From positions 1-45,062 of the forward strand of contig CAMLLD010000055.1 in the NCBI GenBank assembly GCA_946480785.1: a stretch of 45,062 bases of DNA, read 5' to 3'. Source of the DNA: an uncultured Blastocatellia bacterium. GTDB taxonomy: Bacteria > Acidobacteriota > Blastocatellia > Pyrinomonadales > Pyrinomonadaceae. Below the pieces are notes generated by a model. It was given only the letters and a program-made list of their open reading frames with translations, ran no database searches and was not told where the DNA came from. Shown piece by piece: positions 34,203-42,298 of this stretch. The translations under genes and the position numbers were made by a program. Position 1 is the first letter of the stretch. Every line of letters begins with the position of its first letter.

Positions 34203-35243
34203 ATGCTCACCTGCTTTCCGGCCGAAGTTTCTCTACCCATCGCACGTAAACTGATGCTCATCGTTGCAACCCTCTGCCTTCTCGCAGCGCCGCTGTACGC
34301 TGCGGCAAACAAATCAGGCTTTACATCATTCATCGTCGGTAATCCCGCTGACGCGCAACAGTCGCCAAACCTCAGCCCCGGCCTCGTGCTGATGGGCGGC
34401 GGCACCGACGTCGACGCCGCGTTCCAGTGGATGTGCCAACGCGCGGGCGGCGGAGATTTCGTCGTGATCAGGACCACCGGCACCGACGCTTACAACCCTT
34501 ACATTCAACAACTCTGCCCGCAGATGGATTCGGTGGAAACCATCATCATCACCAGCACCACGGGCGCGAACTCCGCCTACGTGAGTAGTCAGATTCAAAA
34601 CGCGGAAGCGCTCTGGATCGCGGGCGGCGACCAATCAACTTACGTCAACTTGTGGCGTGGAACTGCTGTGCAAACAGGCGTGAACTTTCTGCTCAACTCG
34701 AAGCACGCTCCGGTCGGCGGCACAAGCGCCGGACTCGCGGTGTTAAGTCAATTCATTTACACAGGGGAACTCGGTTCGGTCACGTCGAGCCAGGCGCTCG
34801 CGAATCCGTTTCACCGTTACGTCACGCTTGATCGAGATCTCTTCCAATCAACGTTGGGCCAGGCGAAGCTCTACGACTCGCATTTCGTCACACGCGATCG
34901 CCTGGGAAGGTCGCTCGTTTTTCTCGCGCGTATCGTCGATAACGGTTGGGCCGCACAACCGCGCGGTATCGGTATCGACGAGGAAACCGCGTTGCTCGTT
35001 CTACCGAATGGGTCTGCGTCGATGGTGGGAGTCGGCGCGGCTTATTTCCTGCAAGCGCCTGGGCCAGCACAGGTACTCGCAGCGAAGACTCCGCTGACTT
35101 ATCTGAACATCGGCGTCTACAAGTTGCCGCAGGGTGGGACCTTCGACTTCTCTACCTGGAGTGGAACGGGCGGAGTAGCCTACACGTTGAACGTCAACAA
35201 CGGCGCAGTGACTTCAACACAGGCCGGCGGAAACATTTATTGA
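34203..35243 (+). CDS. Exported cyanophycinase-like serine peptidase (S51)
   Basis: The 346-residue protein has a signal peptide (KLMLIVATLCLLAAPLYA). It then has the S51 core: LVLMGGGTDVD, WIAGGDQSTY and the nucleophile motif GGTSAGLAV with Ser175, followed by DSHFVTRDRLGR. These match cyanophycinase, which cuts the beta-Asp-Arg polymer cyanophycin. No cyanophycin synthetase is in the window, so it may use external polymer or another peptide. The ATG has AGGAGG (34191-34196) upstream. It is the last plus-strand gene before a convergent pair and a hairpin terminator. Confidence 0.85.
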   Translation: MLTCFPAEVSLPIARKLMLIVATLCLLAAPLYAAANKSGFTSFIVGNPADAQQSPNLSPGLVLMGGGTDVDAAFQWMCQRAGGGDFVVIRTTGTDAYNPYIQQLCPQMDSVETIIITSTTGANSAYVSSQIQNAEALWIAGGDQSTYVNLWRGTAVQTGVNFLLNSKHAPVGGTSAGLAVLSQFIYTGELGSVTSSQALANPFHRYVTLDRDLFQSTLGQAKLYDSHFVTRDRLGRSLVFLARIVDNGWAAQPRGIGIDEETALLVLPNGSASMVGVGAAYFLQAPGPAQVLAAKTPLTYLNIGVYKLPQGGTFDFSTWSGTGGVAYTLNVNNGAVTSTQAGGNIY

Positions 35244-35251
35244 TCGCACAG

Positions 35252-35277
35252 GAGGGCCGCACACAGCGGCGGCCCTC
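35252..35277. terminator. Bidirectional hairpin between convergent genes
   Basis: GAGGGCCGC (35252-35260) and GCGGCCCTC (35269-35277) form a perfect 9-bp stem with an 8-base loop between the cyanophycinase-like and NTF2-like genes. There is no long T tract on the plus strand (the flank reads ACTTCC). The stem overlaps the stop codon of the minus-strand gene. Confidence 0.65.
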
Positions 35278-36184
35278 ACTTCCCCGAGTCCATGTGCCAA
35301 CCGACATTCACCAGCTCGTCGCCGCGCCTGACGAACATCTCGGTCGCGCGGCCGCTGGCGGTGGTGCGTTGTCCTTTAACGTCGGTCTCGTAAACGTAAG
35401 TCGTATAAACCAGCACCGTGTTGCCATAAACCTGAATCTCTGTTTTCGGAAACTCCAGCCGCACGAGTTTTCCGCCACTCTCCGCGAAGCGTTGCGCGCC
35501 GGCAAAAACCTCGGCCCGATCGGACCAACCCTCGCCGCCGTTATCAATAGCGATCACTTCTTCCGGTATCAACTTCTCCAACGTCGCGCGATCGTTTGCA
35601 AACCACGCGCGCCACACTTTCTCACGCACCGCAAGTATGCGATCGCGCATCCCTGGACCAATCGTCAGCGGCTTCGACATCTGCTCCGCGCGCCATTCCG
35701 GATCAATCACTGTGTGCGACGCGACCTGAATCCAACTTCCCTTTCGCTTCCCGTAGACGTCCATGATGCGGAACCGGCGCAGCGTCACTCCGTCGCGCAC
35801 AAACTCGCCGAAGAACGAAGCCACCGCCAACTCCGGACTATAAAACTGCACGTCGAAATCACTGACTTTGTACGTCGTGCCGTTCGGAAAGTATGGCCCA
35901 GGCTTCGGCGCGTTCGCCGGCTTGGGCCAATCGATGCCGTTCGCGCGCATGTACTCGTCGATGCCTTTGATCGGCGTGCGCGAGCCTTCGAGAAAGCCGC
36001 GCCAGTCTTCCGAGTGCGTGGCGAAGATCTTCTGCTCGTCGCCGTCGATAAAAGCCTGAAAGATGCTTTCGATGTGTGCGCGAATCGCCGCCGCATCAGC
36101 CGCCCGATCCTTATCGTCGTTCGCGATCGAAGCGTACGCCCCAACACTCAAACTCAGTACTAACACGAGAGTTCTTAGCGACAT
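35276..36184 (-). CDS. Exported protein with two NTF2/SnoaL-like domains
   Basis: The 302-residue protein starts with a signal peptide (LRTLVLVLSLSVGAYA). It has two NTF2-like halves: about 28-155 (IRAHIESIFQAFIDGDEQKIFATH, then a beta sheet ending WIQVASH) and about 185-300 (VREKVWRAWFANDRATLEKLIPEE, ending VNVGWHMDSG). Such DUF4440/SnoaL-type folds bind small ligands or act as enzymes; nothing specific can be read here. GGGAGG precedes the ATG by seven bases. It follows the VOC gene by 15 bp on the same strand, probably one operon. Confidence 0.75.
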   Translation of the reverse strand: MSLRTLVLVLSLSVGAYASIANDDKDRAADAAAIRAHIESIFQAFIDGDEQKIFATHSEDWRGFLEGSRTPIKGIDEYMRANGIDWPKPANAPKPGPYFPNGTTYKVSDFDVQFYSPELAVASFFGEFVRDGVTLRRFRIMDVYGKRKGSWIQVASHTVIDPEWRAEQMSKPLTIGPGMRDRILAVREKVWRAWFANDRATLEKLIPEEVIAIDNGGEGWSDRAEVFAGAQRFAESGGKLVRLEFPKTEIQVYGNTVLVYTTYVYETDVKGQRTTASGRATEMFVRRGDELVNVGWHMDSGK

Positions 36185-36199
36185 GATTTGTCCTCCCGA

Positions 36200-36568
36200 T
36201 CAGTCTTCCTCTTCCTCTTCCAATCCTTCACCGATACGAAGCCGGTGTTCGTCGAGATCGCCCACCAGCATCTCGCGCATGTTCCACGGATAGTCCTGCG
36301 GCGGCTCGAGGATAATCGCGCCGCGCTGCTTGTACTCCTCGTACAATGCATCGACGTCGCCCATGAAGATCGACATCCACGTTCCGGGCTGACCCTGTCC
36401 ACCCTGGCAAAAGAAGATCTCGACCTTGCCGCGCCGCACACAACCAAACGTCGGCGGATCGCCCCAATCCCAGAGCTTTTCAAACCCAAGCTTCTGAACG
36501 TAGTACTCCATCGACGCTGGCAGATCCTTCACATTGAGGATCGGGAATACTTCTTCAAAGTCCTTCAC
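36200..36568 (-). CDS. VOC superfamily (glyoxalase/bleomycin-resistance-like) protein
   Basis: The 122-residue protein is one VOC chain made of two beta-alpha-beta-beta-beta units: VFPILNVKDLPASMEYYVQKLGFE opens the first and WMSIFMGDVDALYEEYKQRGA the second, with MREMLVGDLDEHRLRIGE giving the last strands and the metal-region Glu/His. The acidic tail (EGLEEEEED) is unusual. The function within the superfamily (isomerase, dioxygenase or binding protein) cannot be told. It lies first in a two-gene minus-strand operon and is divergent from the histidine kinase gene. Confidence 0.85.
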   Translation of the reverse strand: MKDFEEVFPILNVKDLPASMEYYVQKLGFEKLWDWGDPPTFGCVRRGKVEIFFCQGGQGQPGTWMSIFMGDVDALYEEYKQRGAIILEPPQDYPWNMREMLVGDLDEHRLRIGEGLEEEEED

Positions 36569-36685
36569 CTTGGGTAATTTCCTTTAAGGTTTACGAACTT
36601 GACCGGTCGCCGCACATCCTAGTCGTCCAACCAGGAACTCTCAACTATTAATACGCGAGCGGCGCTTGAGATGACGTGAACGGTC

Positions 36686-36714
36686 GCGCGCGCGAAATTC
36701 TGTTGCGCGCGCGC
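36686..36714. repeat. CG-rich inverted repeat before the sensor kinase gene
   Basis: GCGCGCGCG (36686-36694) and CGCGCGCGC (36706-36714) can form a 9-bp stem with an 11-base AT-rich loop, 23 nt upstream of the kinase start. It may act on translation of the kinase mRNA or as a terminator-like structure. Alternating CG sequence can also arise by chance in GC-rich DNA. The remainder of the 169-bp divergent gap shows no clear promoter to me. Confidence 0.35.
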
Positions 36715-36737
36715 TGGACCAAGGATAGTGTGACGCG

Positions 36738-37865
36738 GTGCGAATGCCACGCCTGCGTCCCTGGATGATCGTGTCGGCGGCTTGGATTGTGCCCGCCGTG
36801 TTCGCGGTCATCAATCGCCTTGCGCAAGCGCCGCTGCAAGGCTGGGAACCCGCCACGACGCGCGAACTGCTGTTCGAGTTCGGCGACTGGCTGATGTACG
36901 CGATCCTCACGCCGGGCGTGTTCGCCGTTTCCAAACGCTGGCCGCTGACGCGCCCGCACCTCGCGCGACGCATCGTGCTGCATCTCCTGTTTTCGCTGTT
37001 GTTCTGCGTGGCCTGGGCCACCTGCGGTCAACTCCTGCGGCTCGTCCTCGTCAGTATCTTCGCGCCGAAGTTATTTCAGAATGCAAACTGGTCCCAGATC
37101 GGTCTCGAATGGCTGAGCTGGATCTTCATCACCCTGCCTTTCGGAGTGGCGGTGTATCTCTGCATGGTCGGCATCGAACACGCGACGCGTTACTTCATCG
37201 AAGCGCGCGAACGCGAAGTGCAGGTCGCACGACTCTCGGAACAACTCTCAAGCGCACGCTTCGCTGCTTTGCAAGCGCAACTCAATCCACATTTTCTTTT
37301 CAACACGCTGAACACGATCGCCGTGCTGGTCCGCGATAACGAACGCGCCGGCGCCGTGCAGATCGTCGAACATCTCAGCGAGCTCTTGCGCAGCACGCTC
37401 ACACGCCATCAGGCCAACGAGGTAACGCTCGGCGAAGAGCTCGAGCTCGTGCGGCAGTACGTCGCGATCGAACAGGCTCGCTTTTCAGATCGCTTGCGAC
37501 CGGAGTTCAGAATTCCCGACTCGCTGTTGTCCGCGGCGCTACCAAGTTTTGCGCTGCAACACCTCGTGGAAAACGCGATCCGTCACGGCATCGCGCGCCG
37601 CACGGAGGCAGGCTTGTTGATCGTTGTCGCGGAGCGCGACGGCGAGTTCTTGCAGTTGACCGTGATTGACGACGGTCCCGGCATCGATCCGCAATTCGCG
37701 CCACCAGCGGGTCACGGCATCGAGAACACGCGCGAACGTCTGCGCGCGCTTTACGGCGACCACGCCTCGCTCGTAGTCACGCGACGTGTCGAAGGCGGTA
37801 CAATCGCGACGTTGCGCGTGCCCTACCGCGAGATGCGTCCCGCAGCAGAAGATGAAACCAGGTAA
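36738..37865 (+). CDS. LytS/YehU-type sensor histidine kinase
   Basis: The 375-residue protein has four membrane helices in its first 155 residues, with no extracellular sensing domain to speak of. The His_kinase family motif follows: LQAQLNPHFLFNTLN, with the phosphoacceptor His185. LVENAIRHGI (N box), then IDDGPGIDP and GHGIENTRERL (G boxes), make the ATP-binding part. The start is GTG at 36738; an ATG two codons later is equally possible. It overlaps the LytTR regulator gene by 14 bp, so it is the partner kinase. Confidence 0.93.
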   Translation: MRMPRLRPWMIVSAAWIVPAVFAVINRLAQAPLQGWEPATTRELLFEFGDWLMYAILTPGVFAVSKRWPLTRPHLARRIVLHLLFSLLFCVAWATCGQLLRLVLVSIFAPKLFQNANWSQIGLEWLSWIFITLPFGVAVYLCMVGIEHATRYFIEAREREVQVARLSEQLSSARFAALQAQLNPHFLFNTLNTIAVLVRDNERAGAVQIVEHLSELLRSTLTRHQANEVTLGEELELVRQYVAIEQARFSDRLRPEFRIPDSLLSAALPSFALQHLVENAIRHGIARRTEAGLLIVVAERDGEFLQLTVIDDGPGIDPQFAPPAGHGIENTRERLRALYGDHASLVVTRRVEGGTIATLRVPYREMRPAAEDETR

Positions 37866-38592
37866 ATGGACAGCGTTGATTGCCGACGACGAGCCCGCCG
37901 CGCGTCGCGGCGTGCGACAACTGCTGGCCGCGTTTCCGGAGTTTGCGGTCGCGGGAGAATGTCGCAACGGCGCTGAAGTGCTCGCGGCGCTCGACGCTTC
38001 AACGCCCGACGTACTCTTCCTCGACATTCAGATGCCGGGTGTCGACGGCTTTGAAGTGATCAAACGACGTACGGTCGAGCGCATGCCCGCAGTCGTGTTT
38101 CTCACGGCGTTCGATCAGTTTGCGATTCGGGCTTTCGAAACGGAAGCACTCGATTATTTGGTTAAGCCGGTGAGCGAGGCGCGCTTTGCCGCGACGATGA
38201 AGCGTTTGCGCAAACGTTTGCAATCAAGCGGTGGGCCGGCGCGCGATGAAACGATCGTCGTGACCACCAGCCGCGGCGCAACTGTGCTGCACCTGAACGA
38301 GATCGATTGGATCGAAGCCGCGGGAAACTATTCGCAACTCTGGGTTGGCACGCGCAGCTACTTCCTGCGCGAGTCGTTGCAGTTGCTCGAAGAGCGCGTA
38401 CAGCAGCACGGTTTTGTGCGTGCACATCGACGCGCGCTCGTTCGGCTCGACGCAGTGCGTGAGCTAAGACGCACTCAGACGGGAGCGTTGTTCGCGATAC
38501 TCGAGAGCGGAGTTAAGGTGCCAATCTCGCGGCGGCGAGTGGGCGCGTTTAATGCGGCGATGCGACAACGGGGGATCGCGGCGGTGGAGTAA
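37852..38592 (+). CDS. LytTR-family response regulator
   Basis: From the ATG at 37852 the protein has 246 residues. The receiver domain (about 6-120) has ADDEP at its acidic pocket, the phosphoacceptor Asp58 in LFLDIQMPGVDG and the late KPVS motif. A LytTR DNA-binding domain fills about 135-235 (IDWIEAAGNYSQLWVGTRSY, FVRAHRRALVRLDAVREL). It overlaps the kinase gene at its start. Its end overlaps the convergent YndJ-like gene by 44 bp. The earlier frame start at 37786 lies inside the kinase gene and adds nothing recognisable. Confidence 0.93.
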   Translation: MKPGKWTALIADDEPAARRGVRQLLAAFPEFAVAGECRNGAEVLAALDASTPDVLFLDIQMPGVDGFEVIKRRTVERMPAVVFLTAFDQFAIRAFETEALDYLVKPVSEARFAATMKRLRKRLQSSGGPARDETIVVTTSRGATVLHLNEIDWIEAAGNYSQLWVGTRSYFLRESLQLLEERVQQHGFVRAHRRALVRLDAVRELRRTQTGALFAILESGVKVPISRRRVGAFNAAMRQRGIAAVE

Positions 38593-39571
38593 ACGCATGG
38601 TCTTTTGCGCTTACGATGGACCACGCGACGAGACTACACGTCGCAAAGCCAAACGCGTTGAGTAGGCCATGTGTCATCGCCATCGTCGGGATTCTGAGAA
38701 TCAACACGTGGGCCACGAGGCTGTAAGAGTAGAGTGAAGCGAGCACCATCGCCACACAACTCGACAGCGCGCCTACCACAAGCAGCACGCGCGCGCTTAG
38801 CGAAGCAATGGCCCGCTGCACTCTTGCGATCGTTAGCAGCGCCAGCAACACGAGTCCGATCGAAAGCAGCAGCGTGCCCGCCAAACCGAGCCACGGTGAA
38901 AACGTGATGCCCGCCGCTACCAACGGCATCGCGGCAATTAGCGCCACGACGATCGGCGGAAACAACTTCCCTATTCCCACGTCGCTCCGCGCCAGATATC
39001 GTCCGACCATCCCGGCGATGATGGGCGCCGCAAATCCCGCGAAGTGAAAGTGGACCACGGTGAGCAGGATGATCGTTTCGCCGTAGTCGAAAGGCTGAAC
39101 GCCGAGACGATAAACGATCAGCCACGCACCTCCGACGGGCAGATACAGCAAACCCGCGTCGATGCTCGTTTCGGGCAAAGAATGAAGCCCGCGCGAGAGC
39201 AATCGAGTCACGCCAAACAACGCGACGATACCCGTGAAGACAAACCACGTTGCCGCGAGCGCCGCCGATGCCGGACCTTTTCCGACAAAGAAAGAAACGA
39301 TCGCGATTACGGCGGCGAGTGGTTGCAGAAACACCGCAACGCGATACAGACCCAAACCAGCCGTCTGCCCTCCGGGCGCGAGCGACAATCCCAACGGCAC
39401 GATCACAAGGAACGCAAAGAACACGACTCGATGAATCAGCTCCGTCTCGTGTGAATCAGTCGTGACCGCGAGCACGAGCAACACCCACACAACGACACCG
39501 ACCGCAGCGCTTCGTCTCGCAAACTCACGAAGTCGCTGCGGTGTTTGCACAGAACGTGTCGTTTCAATCAT
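38549..39571 (-). CDS. Multi-pass membrane protein, YndJ-like
   Basis: The 340-residue protein has about nine to ten hydrophobic helices and little soluble sequence. The HFHFAGFAAPIIAGM segment near residue 180 resembles the conserved histidine-rich motif of YndJ-like proteins. No enzymatic signature is visible, and the family has no firm function that I know. It follows the amine oxidase gene by 13 bp on the same strand, so the two are probably co-transcribed. The C-terminal end converges on the LytTR gene. Confidence 0.6.
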   Translation of the reverse strand: MIETTRSVQTPQRLREFARRSAAVGVVVWVLLVLAVTTDSHETELIHRVVFFAFLVIVPLGLSLAPGGQTAGLGLYRVAVFLQPLAAVIAIVSFFVGKGPASAALAATWFVFTGIVALFGVTRLLSRGLHSLPETSIDAGLLYLPVGGAWLIVYRLGVQPFDYGETIILLTVVHFHFAGFAAPIIAGMVGRYLARSDVGIGKLFPPIVVALIAAMPLVAAGITFSPWLGLAGTLLLSIGLVLLALLTIARVQRAIASLSARVLLVVGALSSCVAMVLASLYSYSLVAHVLILRIPTMAMTHGLLNAFGFATCSLVAWSIVSAKDHAFTPPPRSPVVASPH

Positions 39572-39584
39572 TCAACAATTCGTC

Positions 39585-41240
39585 TTAACGGCCCTGCACC
39601 AAGCGTCGTGTGTTCGGAGCGTGTTTGATCTGCGGCACTTTCAGCAACCGCTTGCCCCCGATCTGCTCGACGACGTGTTGCACCGACATCATCGCCCCTT
39701 CCTGCCAACCCGGAAGTTGCGACACCTGATCGCCGGTCACGTAGAAACGCCGATCCGGCGCCAGCAAACGCGCATACGCTTTCGCGTGATCTTCGCTGTT
39801 GGGATCCCAGTTGGCCCAACCGCCGCCCATGCTGGGAATATTCTGCCACGCGATCGAGACTGCTTTGTTAGACGGGACCAACCGCTCGTCGGCAAACTCG
39901 GGATGAAACTTGACCGCGCCCTTGCGCGCCATCTTGATTCTGTCCTCGAGACTCATCTCGCCAAACTCAAGCGCATCGTTGTCGTAATTATAAACGCCGG
40001 TCAACGTCCCATTCTTCGTGAAATAGTCGTACGACGGGTACCACATCTGCGTGATCGCATCGTCGGTGTAACTGATGCCGCCGTAGATCTGGTTCTGATT
40101 GTTTTCCCAAAAACGACTGTTTGCCTGCCAACCGAGTTTGCACGTCGGATCGTAAACGCATTTCGACACCGCATCCGCGAAGTCTGCCGCGAAGTTGTTA
40201 CTGATCTTGTAGAGCAGCGGCAGCGGGATGTTGCTGATGCAGTAATCGGCATTGATGTTACTGCGCGCTCCGGTTTTCAAATCGCGAATCGAAACCGTCA
40301 CGCCGTCGTCGCGAGTTTGGATGTGCAAAACTTCCGTGCGGTACTGCACGAGCCGACCCACCTTGTTGATGAAACCATCGACGATCTTGTCCATGCCGCC
40401 GACGGGTTGAAAGAGCGTCGGCTGCCATTCGTACTCGAACGATTGATAGAAGCGATGGCCCCAGAAGTTGGAATCGAGCAGTTGGTTCAGCGGCAGCTTT
40501 GGTCCCGCCTCGCAGGGTTCGTAAACGGTGATCTCGCAGCCGTCGCGCGTCGAGCCGGTGTAACTGTAATTCGATTGCAGATCGCCGAAGCTCTGGAGCA
40601 GCGAAAGCAGCTTGGTCCGATCGTCTCCGCTCAACTCGTCGTTGAGAGCCTTTTGATTCACCGCTTTCGCCAACATCTCCGAGATGTAGCCCTGAATGTC
40701 ATTGTAGATATGTCGCCGAATCTGCGCCTTGCCGCCGAAGGCTTTGTTACTCTGAAACAGATTGGCCATCGTTTCCATGACATAGATTTCGAGCTTCACG
40801 TTGAGATCCTGACAGTAGTGAAGTACGCGACGGTGATGATACGGCAGCCGCCCTGGTCCAAGATTGATATAGAGACCTTCGTCGAAGTTGCAGACTTGCC
40901 GCAGTGTTTGACCCTTCTTGTTCTTTTCAATCAGCACCGTGCCGCGGCGACCGGTGTGGTTACGTCCGCCCGGCCGTTCCGTCAACTCGATTACCTGGCA
41001 CGTGTAACCCGCGCGCATCAACTCGTAAGCGGCAGTCAATCCGCCGATGCCGGCGCCGAGAATGATCACTTTCTTGCCCGCGCCCGAACCGGCGCTGAGT
41101 TGCGGTGGTCCGGCCCATGCTTCGGGTATATTGATCAACCCGAGCGCGGTCATCGTTTCGTAAAGCGCCGCGGAGCCGCCGGCCAGGCCCACGCCCTGAA
41201 GAAAACGCCTGCGCGTCAAGCCGTCTTTTCGTTTTGTCAT
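39585..41240 (-). CDS. Tat-exported flavin amine oxidase
   Basis: From the ATG at 41240, with GGGAG about ten bases upstream, the product has 551 residues. The N-terminus carries a twin-arginine signal (LTRRRFLQG then GLAGGSAALYETMTAL). The FAD motif KVIILGAGIGGLTAAYELMRAG ends at VIELTERPGGR, the amine-oxidase signature; VGGMDKIVDGF is the usual substrate-domain entry, and PGWQEGAMMS closes the FAD site near the C-terminus. It resembles L-amino acid oxidases and related monoamine oxidases, which deaminate amines with oxygen and give peroxide. The exact substrate is unknown. A farther start at 41285 is possible but has no better ribosome site. Confidence 0.88.
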   Translation of the reverse strand: MTKRKDGLTRRRFLQGVGLAGGSAALYETMTALGLINIPEAWAGPPQLSAGSGAGKKVIILGAGIGGLTAAYELMRAGYTCQVIELTERPGGRNHTGRRGTVLIEKNKKGQTLRQVCNFDEGLYINLGPGRLPYHHRRVLHYCQDLNVKLEIYVMETMANLFQSNKAFGGKAQIRRHIYNDIQGYISEMLAKAVNQKALNDELSGDDRTKLLSLLQSFGDLQSNYSYTGSTRDGCEITVYEPCEAGPKLPLNQLLDSNFWGHRFYQSFEYEWQPTLFQPVGGMDKIVDGFINKVGRLVQYRTEVLHIQTRDDGVTVSIRDLKTGARSNINADYCISNIPLPLLYKISNNFAADFADAVSKCVYDPTCKLGWQANSRFWENNQNQIYGGISYTDDAITQMWYPSYDYFTKNGTLTGVYNYDNDALEFGEMSLEDRIKMARKGAVKFHPEFADERLVPSNKAVSIAWQNIPSMGGGWANWDPNSEDHAKAYARLLAPDRRFYVTGDQVSQLPGWQEGAMMSVQHVVEQIGGKRLLKVPQIKHAPNTRRLVQGR

Positions 41241-41273
41241 TGGGGGGATCTCCCTTGCGGAGTCGGTGTGTGA

Positions 41274-41309
41274 GAGCACGCTCATCGTATCACACGGACA
41301 AGCGTGCTC
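41274..41309. repeat. 9-bp inverted repeat before the amine oxidase gene
   Basis: GAGCACGCT (41274-41282) and AGCGTGCTC (41301-41309) are perfect complements with an 18-base loop. The element lies between the ThuA-like gene and the amine oxidase gene on the minus strand and may be a terminator or an operator. No T tract follows on either strand. Confidence 0.4.
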
Positions 41310-41350
41310 GTTTCAGAATCTTGATTGAGGATTGCGTTAGCGGGCGAAGG

Positions 41351-42235
41351 TCAGCGTGGCGACAACCAGCGCGCTGCGTTAGCGACGTAAGTCTTGATGT
41401 CGTTCAGCCGCGCGGGATCGCGCTTGATCTCGTCGCCTGGGGGTTCGAGCAGAAAGCTGGGACAGCCGTGCGCGATGTCCCAGTTGTAATCGGCGAAGTG
41501 ATGAAAGCTCGACTCGGCAATCGCGCGGCCGCGCTGATTACCGTGCGCATCGATCTGGTTTTCAAGTGCGACTACCAGATTGAAATGCTTACCGGTCGTT
41601 TGACTCACGCTGGTCGCGACGACGCGGCCGTTCTTCATGTCCGCAGGCACGCCGACGCCGCCTTCATGCGGGTGCGCCGGGAAATACTCGATCACACCGG
41701 TGCCGTTTCTGAGTAGCTCGTGAACCGGCTCGACGGGCGTAACGCGTTGGTAGTTGCCGTTCGGGCCCGAGTGATAGTTGGGCCAGGAGATGTCCTGGTT
41801 TCCTTCGTCGTCACGAACATGCCGCGACGCGTCGGGATCCTGGTTTTGCGAGTGAAAGAAATGCGCGCGGCCGATGCCGCCCAACGTGCACAACGACGAA
41901 CCGAGATCGTGATGATCGCGCGTCGAGAGTATGCCGCCGCCTCGTTTATGAAACCGCGTGATGGCTTCGCAGTCTGTCTTGGTCAGACCGTCGCCGGTAT
42001 CGACGGCGAAGAGCCAGAGCTCGTCGAAGTCTGTCTCGTCAAGCTTGCTTAGAATTGCATCGTCGCCCGCAGCATTCGTTTCGCGATTGCGGGCGGTGAC
42101 TTGATACAGCGGCGTTCCTTGTTCGTCAGTGAGCGAACTCAGGTGTTCGCGCAACAGCGAAAACCGGTCGATGTTCCAATCATCTTCGGTCGCGGGGATA
42201 GTGGTCTGTAACAGGATCTTAATCGGCTTGCTCAT
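41351..42235 (-). CDS. ThuA-like / class I amidotransferase-fold protein
   Basis: The 294-residue protein starts IKILLQTTIPATEDDWNI and has FDELWLFAVDTGDGLTKTDCEAITRFHKRGGGILSTRDHHD (given here as positions about 70-110), the layout of ThuA-like trehalose-utilisation and glutamine-amidotransferase folds. Late motifs include VIEYFPAHPHEGGVGVP and SSFHHFADYNWD. The catalytic Cys of amidotransferases is not at the expected place, so enzymatic activity is uncertain. No signal peptide is seen. It lies upstream of the amine oxidase gene on the same strand, with an inverted repeat between them. Confidence 0.55.
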   Translation of the reverse strand: MSKPIKILLQTTIPATEDDWNIDRFSLLREHLSSLTDEQGTPLYQVTARNRETNAAGDDAILSKLDETDFDELWLFAVDTGDGLTKTDCEAITRFHKRGGGILSTRDHHDLGSSLCTLGGIGRAHFFHSQNQDPDASRHVRDDEGNQDISWPNYHSGPNGNYQRVTPVEPVHELLRNGTGVIEYFPAHPHEGGVGVPADMKNGRVVATSVSQTTGKHFNLVVALENQIDAHGNQRGRAIAESSFHHFADYNWDIAHGCPSFLLEPPGDEIKRDPARLNDIKTYVANAARWLSPR

Positions 42236-42298
42236 ATCGAGGACAGTCTACATCCGACCAGCGTTTTCGGCTAAGGCTTGGTGAAAGTGAGCTGGCGC

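Noticed and set aside
34946..36163. A 405-codon plus-strand frame
   Set aside because: It spans two convergent real genes and the hairpin between them, with an Arg-rich translation typical of shadow frames.
39462..41273. A 603-codon plus-strand frame over the amine oxidase gene
   Set aside because: It is an antisense shadow. The minus strand encodes a complete Tat-FAD protein, while this frame shows no domain or signal.
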